A DNA stretch of 64,000 nt from Natronosalvus rutilus (GCF_024204665.1 NZ_CP100356.1:248001-312000), one strand, 5' to 3'. Numbered from the stretch's first letter, positions 27,094 through 35,258 are shown. Notes: generated by a model not told the origin, from the sequence alone. A program made the numbers and translations.

Positions 27094-27633
27094 TGGATTT
27101 CATCCAAAGGCGCTCACTCGGCGTCTTTCCGACACCACGACTCTCCAGCCCTGGCTCTCTTCGTCGTTCAACTTTTCATCACACGCGTCTCGCTCGCGCC
27201 TTCGCAAGCGCCCGTCAGGGCGCGAGCGAGACGCGCCGATAACAGACCCGACCAGTAACGCGCGACGCTTCAACCGGAGCGAGCGTCCAGTTTTAAGCCG
27301 CTTACGGGTCTGAGCGTGAGCGAAGACCGAAAGCGCGCTTAATGCTGGCGCCGAGGCCATATTCACTTTAGCCCGGAACGGGCGCGGGCGGTGTGGAGAG
27401 CGTCCGCACGCCCGGAATGGTCGGTCGCGAGCGACGCGGAGGGCGGCCAGCGGCGAGCGGGGCGGGCCAAAGAGAAACACCGTTAAATCACTCTCGACGC
27501 TCAGTGACACAGCCAACATCCTGGCGGACCCATAAAGGGCGAGGCCGTCTCGGTCGTCCCCCGACCCCGCAAGCACCGCAGGCACGAGAGCGCAGCGGTG
27601 GTCGCGGGACGCCGAGCGGCCGAGGGCTTTCAC
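27094..27633. other. GC-rich non-coding region upstream of the RPA-like gene, with long hairpin
   Basis: No convincing gene; the long frames here are arginine/serine-rich shadows. At 27184-27200 and 27219-27235 there is a perfect 17-bp inverted repeat (CGCGTCTCGCTCGCGCC and its complement) with an 18-base loop, which itself contains GCGCCC able to pair with GGGCGC. The position, 91-142 bases upstream of an RPA-like start, would suit a replication or copy-number control site, or a cruciform. Function is inference. Confidence 0.55.
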
Positions 27634-29090
27634 AGGCGGTCGAGGCAGATGCCCCGAGGCTTGACCTGGGGGAGGAAGCCGACACGTGGGAATCAGACCA
27701 CGCAACAAAGACAACCCGACTCCCCCACGAAACACGGACCTTTTTTAGACAACACTCTATAATGTGAAGTAGATGGTGGACGACGCTCCGCGCCGCACGG
27801 TACTCATCAAACTCGATGTGTCCAGCGACCGCGAAGCCGACCTCCACCACACTAAAAACCAGTTCCTCGACTGCGCCAACCAGACGAGCGAATGGGCGTG
27901 GCGATACGACGATTACTGCATCACGTCGAAAAATAAAGCCGAGAACGCACTCTACAACGACCTCAAAGAAGAACACGACCTCACGGCCAACCTCGTCCAG
28001 AAAGGCATTCGTCGTGCTATCGAAGCCGTTGATTCAGGCGTGGACAAGTTGAAGAAAGGAGAGAAGACGAGTCAACCCGTTTTCGAGTCGTGGAGCGTCG
28101 TGTACGACAAGCGTAGTGCAACGTTCAACGCTGACCACGCCACGCTCTCCACGATTAACGGTAGAGTCAAAACTGACTACGTGTTGCCACCTGAAAACGA
28201 GCGTGAAGACACGCCGTTTGGTCGCTACTATGAGAACGATGAATGGGATGCGTCTCACGCCACGCTCCAGTACGATGAACACAGTGAGGAATTCTACCTG
28301 CACGTCACGGTGAAACAACCCCGTGGTGACAACGAAGAACGCCAAGAAGCCACGTCACATGGTGAAGGTACCGAGAACGGAGTGGTTCTCGGCGTTGACC
28401 TGAACGTGACTGGCGCGTTCGCCGTCACTTCTACCGGCAAATTCGTCGGTAGCGCCGATTACCTCACCCACAAACGCAACGAGTTCGAGAAACGTCGAGG
28501 TCGCCTGCAACAGACAGGCACGCGCTCGGCGCACTTGACTATCCAAAGAATTGGGAGCAAGTTCAGTGATTGGTCGTTGGACTGGCTCCACAACTGTGTG
28601 AACGAGTTACTCGAAGAAGCCGAACGAGTCGGCGCAGACAGCATCATCTTCGAGAACCTGAAACACATCCGCGAGAACATTGCGAACGGGTCGAAGTTTC
28701 AGCAGTGGGCTTACGCGAAGTTCGTTGAACTCGCGGAGTACAAGGTCGAAGACCGTGACTTGTTCGTTGATTTCGTGAGTCCAGCGTACACGTCCCAACG
28801 GTGTTCGTGCTGTGGGTTTACCCACGAGGACAACCGCGACGACAAAGCGTTCGTGTGTCAGCAGTGTGGGTACGAGGCGAATGCGGATTACAACGCGGCG
28901 AAGAACGTTGCCGTGCGGTATTGCGGGTATATTCATCGCGGGCAGAAGTCTCGCGGTGGATGGGCTGCGTGTCAATCAGCCCTGAAGTCAGGGACGTTGA
29001 ACGTGAACGGCGATTTCAACGCCTCCGCTTAGGAGCGGCAGAACGGGAGTCCACTGACAAGCCCCGACCCTTGAGGTCGGGGTTATTGAC
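27634..29090 (+). mobile_element. TnpB-only IS200/IS605-type element, copy 3
   Basis: Shares end structures with copy 2: aggcggt at the left, the CCCCGAGGCTTGACCT hairpin about 17 bases in, and the right-end hairpin CCCCGACC-CTTGA-GGTCGGGG (29062-29082) followed by TTGAC at 29086-29090. The tnpB genes are clearly diverged, so the two copies are not a recent duplication although their right ends are nearly identical. Confidence 0.75.
27773..29032 (+). CDS. tnpB: RNA-guided endonuclease TnpB, copy 3
   Basis: 419 residues. Catalytic residues are intact: Asp in VLGVDLNVTGAFAV, Glu in IIFENLKHIRENI, Asp in NADYNAAKNVAVRY. The zinc ribbon has canonical pairs, CSCC and CQQC. The start ATG at 27773 follows a short AT-rich stretch (cactctataatgtg), about 15 bases away, that may serve as promoter or leader. 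Closely related in domain order to the protein at 17507, with the shared QQTGTRSAHLT segment of OrfB. Confidence 0.9.
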   Translation: MVDDAPRRTVLIKLDVSSDREADLHHTKNQFLDCANQTSEWAWRYDDYCITSKNKAENALYNDLKEEHDLTANLVQKGIRRAIEAVDSGVDKLKKGEKTSQPVFESWSVVYDKRSATFNADHATLSTINGRVKTDYVLPPENEREDTPFGRYYENDEWDASHATLQYDEHSEEFYLHVTVKQPRGDNEERQEATSHGEGTENGVVLGVDLNVTGAFAVTSTGKFVGSADYLTHKRNEFEKRRGRLQQTGTRSAHLTIQRIGSKFSDWSLDWLHNCVNELLEEAERVGADSIIFENLKHIRENIANGSKFQQWAYAKFVELAEYKVEDRDLFVDFVSPAYTSQRCSCCGFTHEDNRDDKAFVCQQCGYEANADYNAAKNVAVRYCGYIHRGQKSRGGWAACQSALKSGTLNVNGDFNASA

Positions 29091-29110
29091 TTTGTACGTT
29101 CCCGTCTCGA
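29062..29110 (+). ncRNA. Right-end hairpin and putative TnpB guide, copy 3
   Basis: The hairpin at 29062-29082 and TTGAC at 29086-29090 match copy 2. A guide would begin at 29091 (tttgtacgttcccgtctcg), just upstream of the promoter of the HTH/nucleotidyltransferase operon. Inference from TnpB biology. Confidence 0.4.
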
Positions 29111-29125
29111 TGGCGTCCGTCGAGT

Positions 29126-29173
29126 GTTGCAAAATACCGAAATCATTTATATATGGGTTCGCTAGTATGCAAC
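29126..29173 (+). promoter_or_regulatory. TATA box flanked by inverted repeat, promoter of HTH/NTase operon
   Basis: GTTGCA at 29126-29131 and TGCAAC at 29168-29173 are inverted copies, each followed inward by a TAC/GTA. Between them lies tttatatatgg (29147-29155), 22-30 bases upstream of the ATG at 29177. The layout fits a leaderless promoter with an operator for the autoregulatory winged-helix protein encoded directly downstream. Confidence 0.5.
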
Positions 29174-29176
29174 AGC

Positions 29177-30100
29177 ATGCTCACAGAAGGCGAGGTTCGC
29201 GCCCTTACTGCCCTCCACGGTGAGCAGACGGTCTCTGAACTCGCAACGAATCTCGATCGGAGTCTCAGCTACACCTCCGAACTCGTTGAACGGCTCGAAA
29301 CGGCTGGCCTAGTCGAGACACGCCGACAGGGGAAAACAAAGCAGATTCGACCGTCGGGCGCAAAGGCACTCGAGTTACTCACGGACCTCACGCAGCAGTA
29401 TTCACACATCGACTGGCCGGAGCTGTTGTCAGGTGCAACCCTCCGTGTATGCTACTACCTCGATACCCCACGGACCGTGACCGATCTCTCACGCCACGCC
29501 GACGTCCACAGAAGTACCGTCCACCGAGCGCTTGCCCCACTTCAACATCGTGGAATCGTCTACCAAACCGACGACGGCGCGTACACACTGAATGACGGCT
29601 TCGAACAGCTGAGTACATTCGCTCGTGAGCTTGCCCATCATGTTCACCGCCAGACTGCCGAAGAACAGACCGACACCTACACCATTCTGTGGGAATCCCT
29701 CGACGAGTTCATTGTCCAGACGACGACTGAGATCATCGAGGAACACTTCATTCCGACAGGGCCAGACCAATTCCAGCGATATGACCTCCCGCTGTTGGCA
29801 CGTGACCGTCGATACTACCTCTATTCGGAGACGACGAGTGAGCTCTCCCCGGAGATGTTGTGCTGCCACATGCTCGTGATCGATTCGGGCGCACGGGCTC
29901 AGTCATACTGTCTGCTCCTGCTCAGTCACGTCGACATCGACCGCGACGTGCTCCGAGCCCATGCCACCAAGTACGACGTCGAAGATGCCGTCGACGAGCT
30001 TTGCACGTATCTCGACACCAGCGGTGACCAGCGGACGTCTCGACTCCCTGAGTGGGAGGACTTCCAGGAACTGGCTGAAGAGTACGAGGTGACGCTATGA
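29177..30100 (+). CDS. Double winged-helix regulator, probable antitoxin-side partner
   Basis: Start ATG at 29177 (MLTEGEVRALTALHGEQT); the frame is open to 29153. Two winged helices: residues about 1-70 (SLSYTSELVERLETAGLVET) and about 95-150 (RHADVHRSTVHRALAPLQHR). The C-terminal 150 residues are a conserved helical region with DLPLLARDRRYYLYSETTSE. Overlaps the next gene by four bases (ATGA), a tight coupling. The pair resembles HTH plus nucleotidyltransferase modules common in haloarchaea and thought to be toxin-antitoxin or defence systems. Confidence 0.75.
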   Translation: MLTEGEVRALTALHGEQTVSELATNLDRSLSYTSELVERLETAGLVETRRQGKTKQIRPSGAKALELLTDLTQQYSHIDWPELLSGATLRVCYYLDTPRTVTDLSRHADVHRSTVHRALAPLQHRGIVYQTDDGAYTLNDGFEQLSTFARELAHHVHRQTAEEQTDTYTILWESLDEFIVQTTTEIIEEHFIPTGPDQFQRYDLPLLARDRRYYLYSETTSELSPEMLCCHMLVIDSGARAQSYCLLLLSHVDIDRDVLRAHATKYDVEDAVDELCTYLDTSGDQRTSRLPEWEDFQELAEEYEVTL

Positions 30101-30909
30101 GGGCGCGGTTCGATAGCGCATACATTCGCTCAGAACTCGAGCGCATCGGCCAGCAGCTGGACAACCCGCTCACCGTCTTCTTAATTGGCGGGGGATCGAT
30201 GGCGTTTCGCGGTCTCAAAGAGACGACCAAAGATATCGACCTCATCGTCTCCTCCGGCGACGATTTGCGTCAGCTACACGCGGTGCTCCTCGAATTGGGA
30301 TACAATATCGTCCGGGAACCGGACGAAGAGTACGAAGAACTCGGTGCCCAGCGAATCCTCGAGAACGATGATGGATGTCGAATCGACGTCTTCAACCAGC
30401 AGGTGATCGGCAAGCTGATTCTGGCTCCAGGCATTCGTGAGCGGAGCGAACGCTATCTCGACCCGGGAAATCTCGTTGTCGAGCTCGTGAGTCCAGAAGA
30501 CATCTTCCTGTTCAAAGCGGTCGCCGGTCGGGTGGACGACATCGAGGATATGTTTTCGCTGATGCAGACCGGCCTCGAGTTCGACGTCGCCGAAGCGGAA
30601 CTCGAGACGCAGGTCGAACTATTGGATCAGGAATTGTTCGTGACGTACGTGAGCGAAGCGTTGACCGATCTCACCGAAAAGCACAACGTGACGACACCGT
30701 TGCACGACCCCGTTGCGAAGATTACCGAGCGCGTCTACGAGGAACTCGAAGTGCTTCACGCCCTCAATGAACCGAAACCAATGCTCAACCTCCAGCAGGA
30801 ACTCGAGTACTCCAGGGCTGAACTACAGGAGATCGTGAGTCGTCTCGAAGAGAAAGGCGCCGTCAGAGAAAACCATGATCGCGTTGAGCGTCTTTCGACA
30901 ACGATCTGA
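30097..30909 (+). CDS. DUF6036-like nucleotidyltransferase
   Basis: 270 residues. The N-terminus has the nucleotidyltransferase signature FLIGGGSMAFRGLKETTKDI followed by DLIVSS, with GG(G/S) and DxD residues, and a second acidic motif in CRIDVFN. The middle VSPEDIFLFKAVAGRVDDIE matches the helical bundle that follows in DUF6036/AbiEii-like enzymes. The C-terminal 80 residues contain a helix-turn-helix-like end (YSRAELQEIVSRLEEKGAVR). Translationally coupled to the regulator upstream. Known relatives transfer nucleotides onto tRNA or proteins as toxins; that role here is inferred. Confidence 0.75.
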   Translation: MRARFDSAYIRSELERIGQQLDNPLTVFLIGGGSMAFRGLKETTKDIDLIVSSGDDLRQLHAVLLELGYNIVREPDEEYEELGAQRILENDDGCRIDVFNQQVIGKLILAPGIRERSERYLDPGNLVVELVSPEDIFLFKAVAGRVDDIEDMFSLMQTGLEFDVAEAELETQVELLDQELFVTYVSEALTDLTEKHNVTTPLHDPVAKITERVYEELEVLHALNEPKPMLNLQQELEYSRAELQEIVSRLEEKGAVRENHDRVERLSTTI

Positions 30910-31061
30910 CGGCGAGGAATTCAGGAGTCTGTGAGTAACGCCTACGAGATATGGGTTCTGAAGACCCACAGATTCGTATCAAGATCCTTCGCCTCCGATC
31001 CGTACACCCGCCCGGACGCCTCCTCACGCCCTTTTTGACGGCCTGATCAAGATTATTCGAA

Positions 31062-31229
31062 TTACTCGTTCTCGAGTGCCGCATAGATCTCGGCGTGGCG
31101 GCGTCCGTCGAGTCTCCCCATCTCGAGGGTAATCTCGTGGCGTTCCTCGTCGTTTTCGGCCGCCTGGTAGCGCTCGTACAGTTGGCTGACTTCGTCGTCG
31201 ACTGCCTCCGAATGAGTACTGTTGGCCAT
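31062..31229 (-). CDS. Small acidic protein, third gene of overlapping trio
   Basis: 55 residues, MANSTHSEAVDDEVSQLYER and then an acidic helix ending in IYAALENE. Its ATG shares one base with the TGA of the gene upstream (TGATG). No family recognised. The tight coupling and acidic composition support it as real despite its size. Confidence 0.55.
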   Translation of the reverse strand: MANSTHSEAVDDEVSQLYERYQAAENDEERHEITLEMGRLDGRRHAEIYAALENE

Positions 31230-31459
31230 CACCGGTCACGCAGCCGATCTCGAGCGGCCGCAAATCGAACGGGATCTGTATCCCCAGCAGCAGCCATCTC
31301 GTTTGCTGACTGGAGTTGGGAGTCGATGAGGCGATTCTGCTGGCGTGACCACTCACGATCGTCGTGCGTCTGAACGTACTCGGCCCAGCGCCTGATCATC
31401 GCACGCCGTTGCTCCGTGTTCCGGCGTTGGTCGTCCTCAAACTCTTGTGAGTTCAGCAT
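31229..31459 (-). CDS. Small helical protein, second gene of overlapping trio
   Basis: 76 residues starting MLNSQEFEDDQRRNTEQRRA. The protein is rich in Arg, Gln and Glu and predicted entirely helical, with VQTHDDREWSRQQNRLIDSQ in the middle. It overlaps the gene before it by 23 bases and the gene after by one. The frame extends upstream to 31630 but that part overlaps the first gene and has shadow composition. No family recognised; it may bind nucleic acid or a partner from the trio. Confidence 0.6.
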   Translation of the reverse strand: MLNSQEFEDDQRRNTEQRRAMIRRWAEYVQTHDDREWSRQQNRLIDSQLQSANEMAAAGDTDPVRFAAARDRLRDR

Positions 31460-31619
31460 AGTAGTCCTCAACTCCAAGCTCTTTAACGTACGTTTCGAGC
31501 TGCTCCGTGTTAAATCGTTCCTCGAAGAGAACGTAATCCCCGAGCGAAGCTGAAGGTTGAGCCGCCCGATTTGACACCAGTGGAACCGCAATCGGTTCTG
31601 ACTGGCCGTCAGATCGCAT
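31437..31619 (-). CDS. Small protein, first gene of overlapping trio
   Basis: 60 residues: MRSDGQSEPIAVPLVSNRAA, then YVLFEERFNTEQLETYVKEL and an end in YYAELTRV. It looks like a short folded domain with one strand pair and a helix. No family recognised. Together with the next two genes it forms a compact overlapping operon downstream of nothing obvious, between the NTase operon and the MFS gene. Confidence 0.55.
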   Translation of the reverse strand: MRSDGQSEPIAVPLVSNRAAQPSASLGDYVLFEERFNTEQLETYVKELGVEDYYAELTRV

Positions 31620-31732
31620 GGCATTCTCACGCCATCAACGGGTCCTGCCAGGGATTGTTTCGAGTACGAGATGCGTCGTGATCGAAAGCCTCGTCTCGAA
31701 ACGCTTCTGAGGGCGACACAGCGGATACCGCG

Positions 31733-32968
31733 TCAGGACCCGACACTCGGGAGAAAGTGACCGGTCTCTCGTCGGACACCACCTAGGAGGATCACAGCCG
31801 CGATGAGTGGCATGGCCGCACAGCAGAAATATACGGGCCAAAAACCAACGGTCTCGACGATCGGAAGTGTGACAACGGGCCCAAACCCACCGCCGATATC
31901 CCCGAACACGTTGTTCGTCCCCACGGCACGACCCATCTCGCCGTCGACGACGAGGTCGCCTAATAGCGCCATCAGTGGCCCGCTTGTCCCGCCCTGTCCG
32001 AGCCCGATGCATACGCAGGCGATAGCCAGGGTAACCACAGAATCCGCGAGTGCGAGCAACAGGAATCCGATTGACGTGACGCCCAGAAACAGGAGCAAAA
32101 TGGGGACTCGTGACTGAGTCCGGTCGCTGACGTACCCACCGAGATACATCGACAGGCCCGCAGCGACAACGGTGAGGCCCATAAACAGGCCCGAAGAGCC
32201 CTGGGCATCGAATCCAAAGACGCTGAGTTGGTTTCGATCAAGGAACAGGACGAGCGTCGCGAACAGCGCTCCGATGTAGACGAACAGTACGGCGAAGTTC
32301 ACGAGGCCGACCGTGACCGCGGGGAGACTCGTATTGATGTCCCACGGCTTGACCGACTGATTCACTCCTCCTTCAATGTGTGTTTCGGGCACCGTCTGGT
32401 AGGCGATGGCGCTGGCGAGAAACGCGAAGACAGTAGCGACCGCGAACGCGACGACGTTCCCGGCGAGTTCGCTGACGAGGCCGCCGAGTACCACGCCCGT
32501 TGGAAATCCGAAAAGCACCCCGCCTCTGATGAGCCCCATATTCGATCCGCGTGAGCTACCGTCGCTGATGTCGTCGGCTATCGTGTACGCGGTCGCGAAG
32601 ACGAGCGCGCTCCCGACGCCCCACAGGAGGCGGGCAGCCATAAACCACACTTCGGGAAGTGGTGCGAGCATTGCGATAACGTAGCCGAACGTGGAGATTC
32701 CCTGGATGAACATGCCGATGACGAACGGTTTTCTCGTCCCGAATCGGTCCACGAGACTCCCGGCCGGTGCGTTCGCGAACAGTCGTGAAAATCGATTCGC
32801 GCTCAAGATAAGCCCGACGAGAAACGGGGAGATCCCGAGAACAGCACCCAGATTCGGCAAGATGGGGAAGATCACGCCACCGCCGAAGCCGATGAAAAAC
32901 GTGCTGACGATAACCGACCCGAGAACAAGTCGCCCCTCGTTTTTCACCTCTGGGAGCCGAATATTCAC
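31733..32968 (-). CDS. Major facilitator superfamily transporter
   Basis: 411 residues with twelve predicted membrane helices. The N-terminal motif GSLVDRFGTRKPFVIGM is the MFS A-motif, repeated weakly in the second half as GGYVSDRTQSRVPIL. A central loop (about residues 195-215) separates the six-helix halves. The family assignment is secure; substrate unknown, with drug or sugar efflux the usual guesses. Stand-alone; no regulator is adjacent. Confidence 0.9.
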   Translation of the reverse strand: MNIRLPEVKNEGRLVLGSVIVSTFFIGFGGGVIFPILPNLGAVLGISPFLVGLILSANRFSRLFANAPAGSLVDRFGTRKPFVIGMFIQGISTFGYVIAMLAPLPEVWFMAARLLWGVGSALVFATAYTIADDISDGSSRGSNMGLIRGGVLFGFPTGVVLGGLVSELAGNVVAFAVATVFAFLASAIAYQTVPETHIEGGVNQSVKPWDINTSLPAVTVGLVNFAVLFVYIGALFATLVLFLDRNQLSVFGFDAQGSSGLFMGLTVVAAGLSMYLGGYVSDRTQSRVPILLLFLGVTSIGFLLLALADSVVTLAIACVCIGLGQGGTSGPLMALLGDLVVDGEMGRAVGTNNVFGDIGGGFGPVVTLPIVETVGFWPVYFCCAAMPLIAAVILLGGVRRETGHFLPSVGS

Positions 32969-33267
32969 ATTCGAGACGGTCGTTCCTGAACGCCTTTAGT
33001 ATGACCATTCCAGAGTCGTAGGACTAGGCGGGAAGCGCTCCGTTCCTAGCCTGATTCCTCTTTCACAGGGATATGGCCTGCCTTCTTGAACGCTCGCGTT
33101 GACAACTCGGCTTTGCTGCGTTACGTAGAGATTCCCAACTGACGGCGTGTATCCATGGCGTAACGCCATGATCTTGCGCCTGATCCGCCATAACCCGACG
33201 AAGCACGGCGATTAACTAGAGTCAAATGATCTGGTGAGTTCAGTTAACATCGACGTTTCAGCTGTTC
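32969..33267. other. Intergenic region with IS-like relics and a palindrome
   Basis: No gene seen. CATGGCGT and ACGCCATG at 33154-33170 form a perfect 8-bp palindrome around one base. The string cggctttgctgcgttacg (33110) resembles sequence near 38385 and may be an IS scar. Base composition drops toward AT from here, marking entry to the mosaic island. Confidence 0.4.
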
Positions 33268-33516
33268 TCACTCAATCCTCACAACCGGCTCGTCCTCAAC
33301 CTCCACTGTAATCGTGTGACCTGCGTATGGAAATTCTATCCGGCCAACTCGGGCAGTCCCACTAATGGTTGGAGAAAAGATTGACTCCAGTGCATCTGGT
33401 TCGACGACGTCATAGAGTGGTGGAAGCTCTAGTGGGTCCGTGCCTTCAAGAGCGGCCACTCCGTCTACGATCTGTTCGCGTATCTCATGGCTCTTGCTCG
33501 CAAGAGACTGAGTCAT
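33268..33516 (-). CDS. HalOD1 output-domain protein
   Basis: 82 residues from the ATG at 33516 (a GTG at 33537 is possible). The pattern DGVAALEGTDPLELPPLYDV, then VEPDALESIF, and GRIEFPYAGHTITVEVED is that of HalOD1, a haloarchaeal domain found alone or at the end of signalling proteins. Stand-alone copies are very numerous in these genomes; the biochemical role is unknown. A second stand-alone copy lies at 54708. Confidence 0.8.
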   Translation of the reverse strand: MTQSLASKSHEIREQIVDGVAALEGTDPLELPPLYDVVEPDALESIFSPTISGTARVGRIEFPYAGHTITVEVEDEPVVRIE

Positions 33517-33776
33517 TGATACTACGAGCCACAGCACTCTGGTAATACTTTTCGATATTATTGTTACCAGCAGTTATGGGCTCGGAGTAACTCCATTTTG
33601 AGTGGTGTTAACGCGTGACTCGTCGAAAGTTATCTCCTCGCCTCGGTTTGTTTCAGTTGCGTCTGCTCACCGGTGTACGATTGTTTAGTCATCAGCATTT
33701 GAACGGGTTTGATTATGAACGATCATAGATTTTCATCGCAAAAATATTGAAGAGGTTGTGGTTGCTATAGACTAGC

Positions 33777-33986
33777 ATGACACCAAAACTCATGCTCAAG
33801 CCAGTAGACGATGTGCCCGCTGACTCCCGTGTTTGCCACTATGACGAACTAGAAGAAGGTGCAAAGGAGGAGTTTCCGACCCTTACAGAGTCAACTGGTG
33901 CTTCTGTCGATTGTTCAGTTGCAGATGGACTCCAGGGATGTGACCTCGTGAAGTACACGAACTACTACGAGGTCTCCGTCAGCTAA
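33777..33986 (+). CDS. Small haloarchaeal protein
   Basis: 69 residues: MTPKLMLKPVDDVPADSRVC, YDELEEGAKEEFPTLTESTG and a CDLVKYTNYYEVSVS end. The YDEL...AKEEF pattern recalls the C-terminal domain of the lipoprotein at 41807 (YEELSSDAQQVVEEA), so both may belong to one uncharacterised haloarchaeal domain family. Its last four bases overlap the stop of the convergent PadR gene. A TATA-like aaaaatattga lies about 35 bases upstream. Confidence 0.6.
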   Translation: MTPKLMLKPVDDVPADSRVCHYDELEEGAKEEFPTLTESTGASVDCSVADGLQGCDLVKYTNYYEVSVS

Positions 33987-34255
33987 TCGACATACTGTGA
34001 TTCCCACTCCCGTCGCTCCTCAATTGCTCGCTCTCCGGAGTCCGTGATCACGTAGTAATTCGTCCGCCGGTCTAGCTGGCCCTTTTCGACTAACTCTTTG
34101 TTGACTATCGTATCGAGATTCGGATACAGCCGCCCATGATTGATGTCGCTACTGTAGTACTGCTCCACCTCTTCTTTGACATCCTGGCCAGATGGCTGGT
34201 CGGCACCGGCGATGACGTATAGGAGGTCTCGTTGGAACCCTGTGAGGTCGTCCAT
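33983..34255 (-). CDS. PadR-type winged-helix regulator
   Basis: 90 residues: LTGFQRDLLYVIAGADQPSG, DVKEEVEQYYSSDINHGRLY, PNLDTIVNKELVEKGQLDRR and TNYYVITDSGERAIEER. This is the short haloarchaeal PadR class, essentially one winged helix plus a dimerisation helix. Targets unknown; it converges on the small gene at 33777. Confidence 0.85.
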   Translation of the reverse strand: MDDLTGFQRDLLYVIAGADQPSGQDVKEEVEQYYSSDINHGRLYPNLDTIVNKELVEKGQLDRRTNYYVITDSGERAIEERREWESQYVD

Positions 34256-34355
34256 CTCAAGGGACAGTCCAACACATGATATGTTTGTTATATCCGGCGT
34301 ATGAATTGTTAGGGGAATTGGTCGTACTTGTGGGCTTTCTCCTCGAATCTGTGTA

Positions 34356-34523
34356 ACGACGCTACCACCAGAAGCTCAACACGAAGGGGCAGTTCTCGAT
34401 ATCGCTGGTGAAGCGATCGAACTCTGTGAATCCGCATATCTGCCTGAAGTTACACAGTCTCGCAAAGAGTCTGCACAGGAGCGTCTCGATCGTCTCTCGA
34501 CACGAGTATCCGAGCGAGGCTGA
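34356..34523 (+). pseudogene. C-terminal fragment of an unidentified protein
   Basis: An acidic frame (LPPEAQHEGAVLDIAGEAIE, then LCESAYLPEVTQSRKES) ends at TGA 34523 without a plausible start. Composition is typical coding sequence, so this is probably the tail of a gene cut by rearrangement; the adjoining 34256-34350 does not continue it. Confidence 0.35.
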
Positions 34524-34540
34524 CCAAAGACCAAAGTAGC

Positions 34541-34562
34541 GTCAACGCGAATGTCAACGCGA
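34541..34562 (+). promoter_or_regulatory. Direct repeat upstream of vapB
   Basis: GTCAACGCGA occurs at 34541-34550 and again at 34553-34562, ending one base before the vapB ATG. VapBC pairs are commonly autoregulated at repeats over the start, so this is a candidate operator; untested. Confidence 0.35.
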
Positions 34563-34563
34563 G

Positions 34564-34812
34564 ATGGGAACGGCTGATGAGCAGATCCGTGTGAGTAACA
34601 CAGTGAAACGCGAACTGGAGAAACGGAAGCGCAAAGGCGAGAGTTACAACGATGTCCTTGAGCGTGTGCTCGGCGAGAATGTCATGGGCGACTTCTACGA
34701 CGGATTTGGCCGCTGGTCCGATGAGGAATCTCAGAGCGTCCGTGAGGCGCGCCAGAAAGCCAAAGAGAAGCGGAAAAAACGGATGCGACGACGGGCAGAC
34801 AATAGCGCATGA
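34564..34812 (+). CDS. VapB-type antitoxin
   Basis: 82 residues: ADEQIRVSNTVKRELEKRKR with GESYNDVLERVLGE is the short haloarchaeal antitoxin pattern (AbrB/RHH-like DNA-binding start, then a helical, Lys/Arg-rich toxin-binding tail). It overlaps the PIN toxin gene by four bases (ATGA). Antitoxin-first order with overlap is typical for VapBC. Confidence 0.75.
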   Translation: MGTADEQIRVSNTVKRELEKRKRKGESYNDVLERVLGENVMGDFYDGFGRWSDEESQSVREARQKAKEKRKKRMRRRADNSA

Positions 34813-35210
34813 AGGTCCTTGATGCGTCGTTTCTGATCGACTATCTGGATGGTCTTGAGGAGACTCGCGACTTCTATGAATCCGCAGGCGGTGCTGATGT
34901 CCGCTGGGTGATGCCTGTCCCAGCGTACGCAGAGGTCCTTGTTGGTGAAGGGAATCTTCCGAACGGGGACGTCGATGGGGCTCGTGCAGACCTCTCCTGG
35001 GCCGAAGTCTACACTGTTGATGAGCGAACGGCAACAATTGCGGGCGAGGTCGCAGACGAAATCGCGCCTGGAGGTCCCTACCTCGATGGACCAGACGCGC
35101 TAATTGCAGCCGTAGGCCGCGAACTGGACGCGCCTGTCGTCTCTGGAGACGGAGATCTCACTCATGCAGAGACGAAAAAAGTCATCCAGGTCGAAGAGTA
35201 CAAAAACTGA
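34809..35210 (+). CDS. VapC-type PIN ribonuclease toxin
   Basis: 133 residues. PIN signature: the first Asp in MKVLDASFLIDYLDG, the Glu in VPAYAEVLVGEG, the Asp in GPDALIAAVG and the last Asp in VVSGDGDLTH, all four metal ligands being present. Such toxins cleave tRNA or rRNA. Coupled to the antitoxin gene upstream. Length is normal, so the pair looks functional. Confidence 0.85.
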   Translation: MKVLDASFLIDYLDGLEETRDFYESAGGADVRWVMPVPAYAEVLVGEGNLPNGDVDGARADLSWAEVYTVDERTATIAGEVADEIAPGGPYLDGPDALIAAVGRELDAPVVSGDGDLTHAETKKVIQVEEYKN

Positions 35211-35258
35211 TACACCACTCTTTTCCAGATTATCTTCGTTCCTATCCGCGGGAATTGA

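Noticed and set aside
27100-27735. Minus-strand frame of 211 codons upstream of the RPA-like gene
   Set aside because: The protein is Arg/Ser/Leu-rich, unlike acidic haloarchaeal proteins, and it spans the hairpin and the TnpB left end. GC-rich DNA gives long chance frames.
17374-29090. Region between TnpB copies 2 and 3 as a composite transposon
   Set aside because: The elements lack a TnpA transposase, their proteins are diverged, and the flanking DNA shows no target duplication.
33154-33170. Palindrome CATGGCGTaACGCCATG as an integration site
   Set aside because: No integrase, repeat partner or tRNA gene nearby; a single short palindrome is weak evidence.
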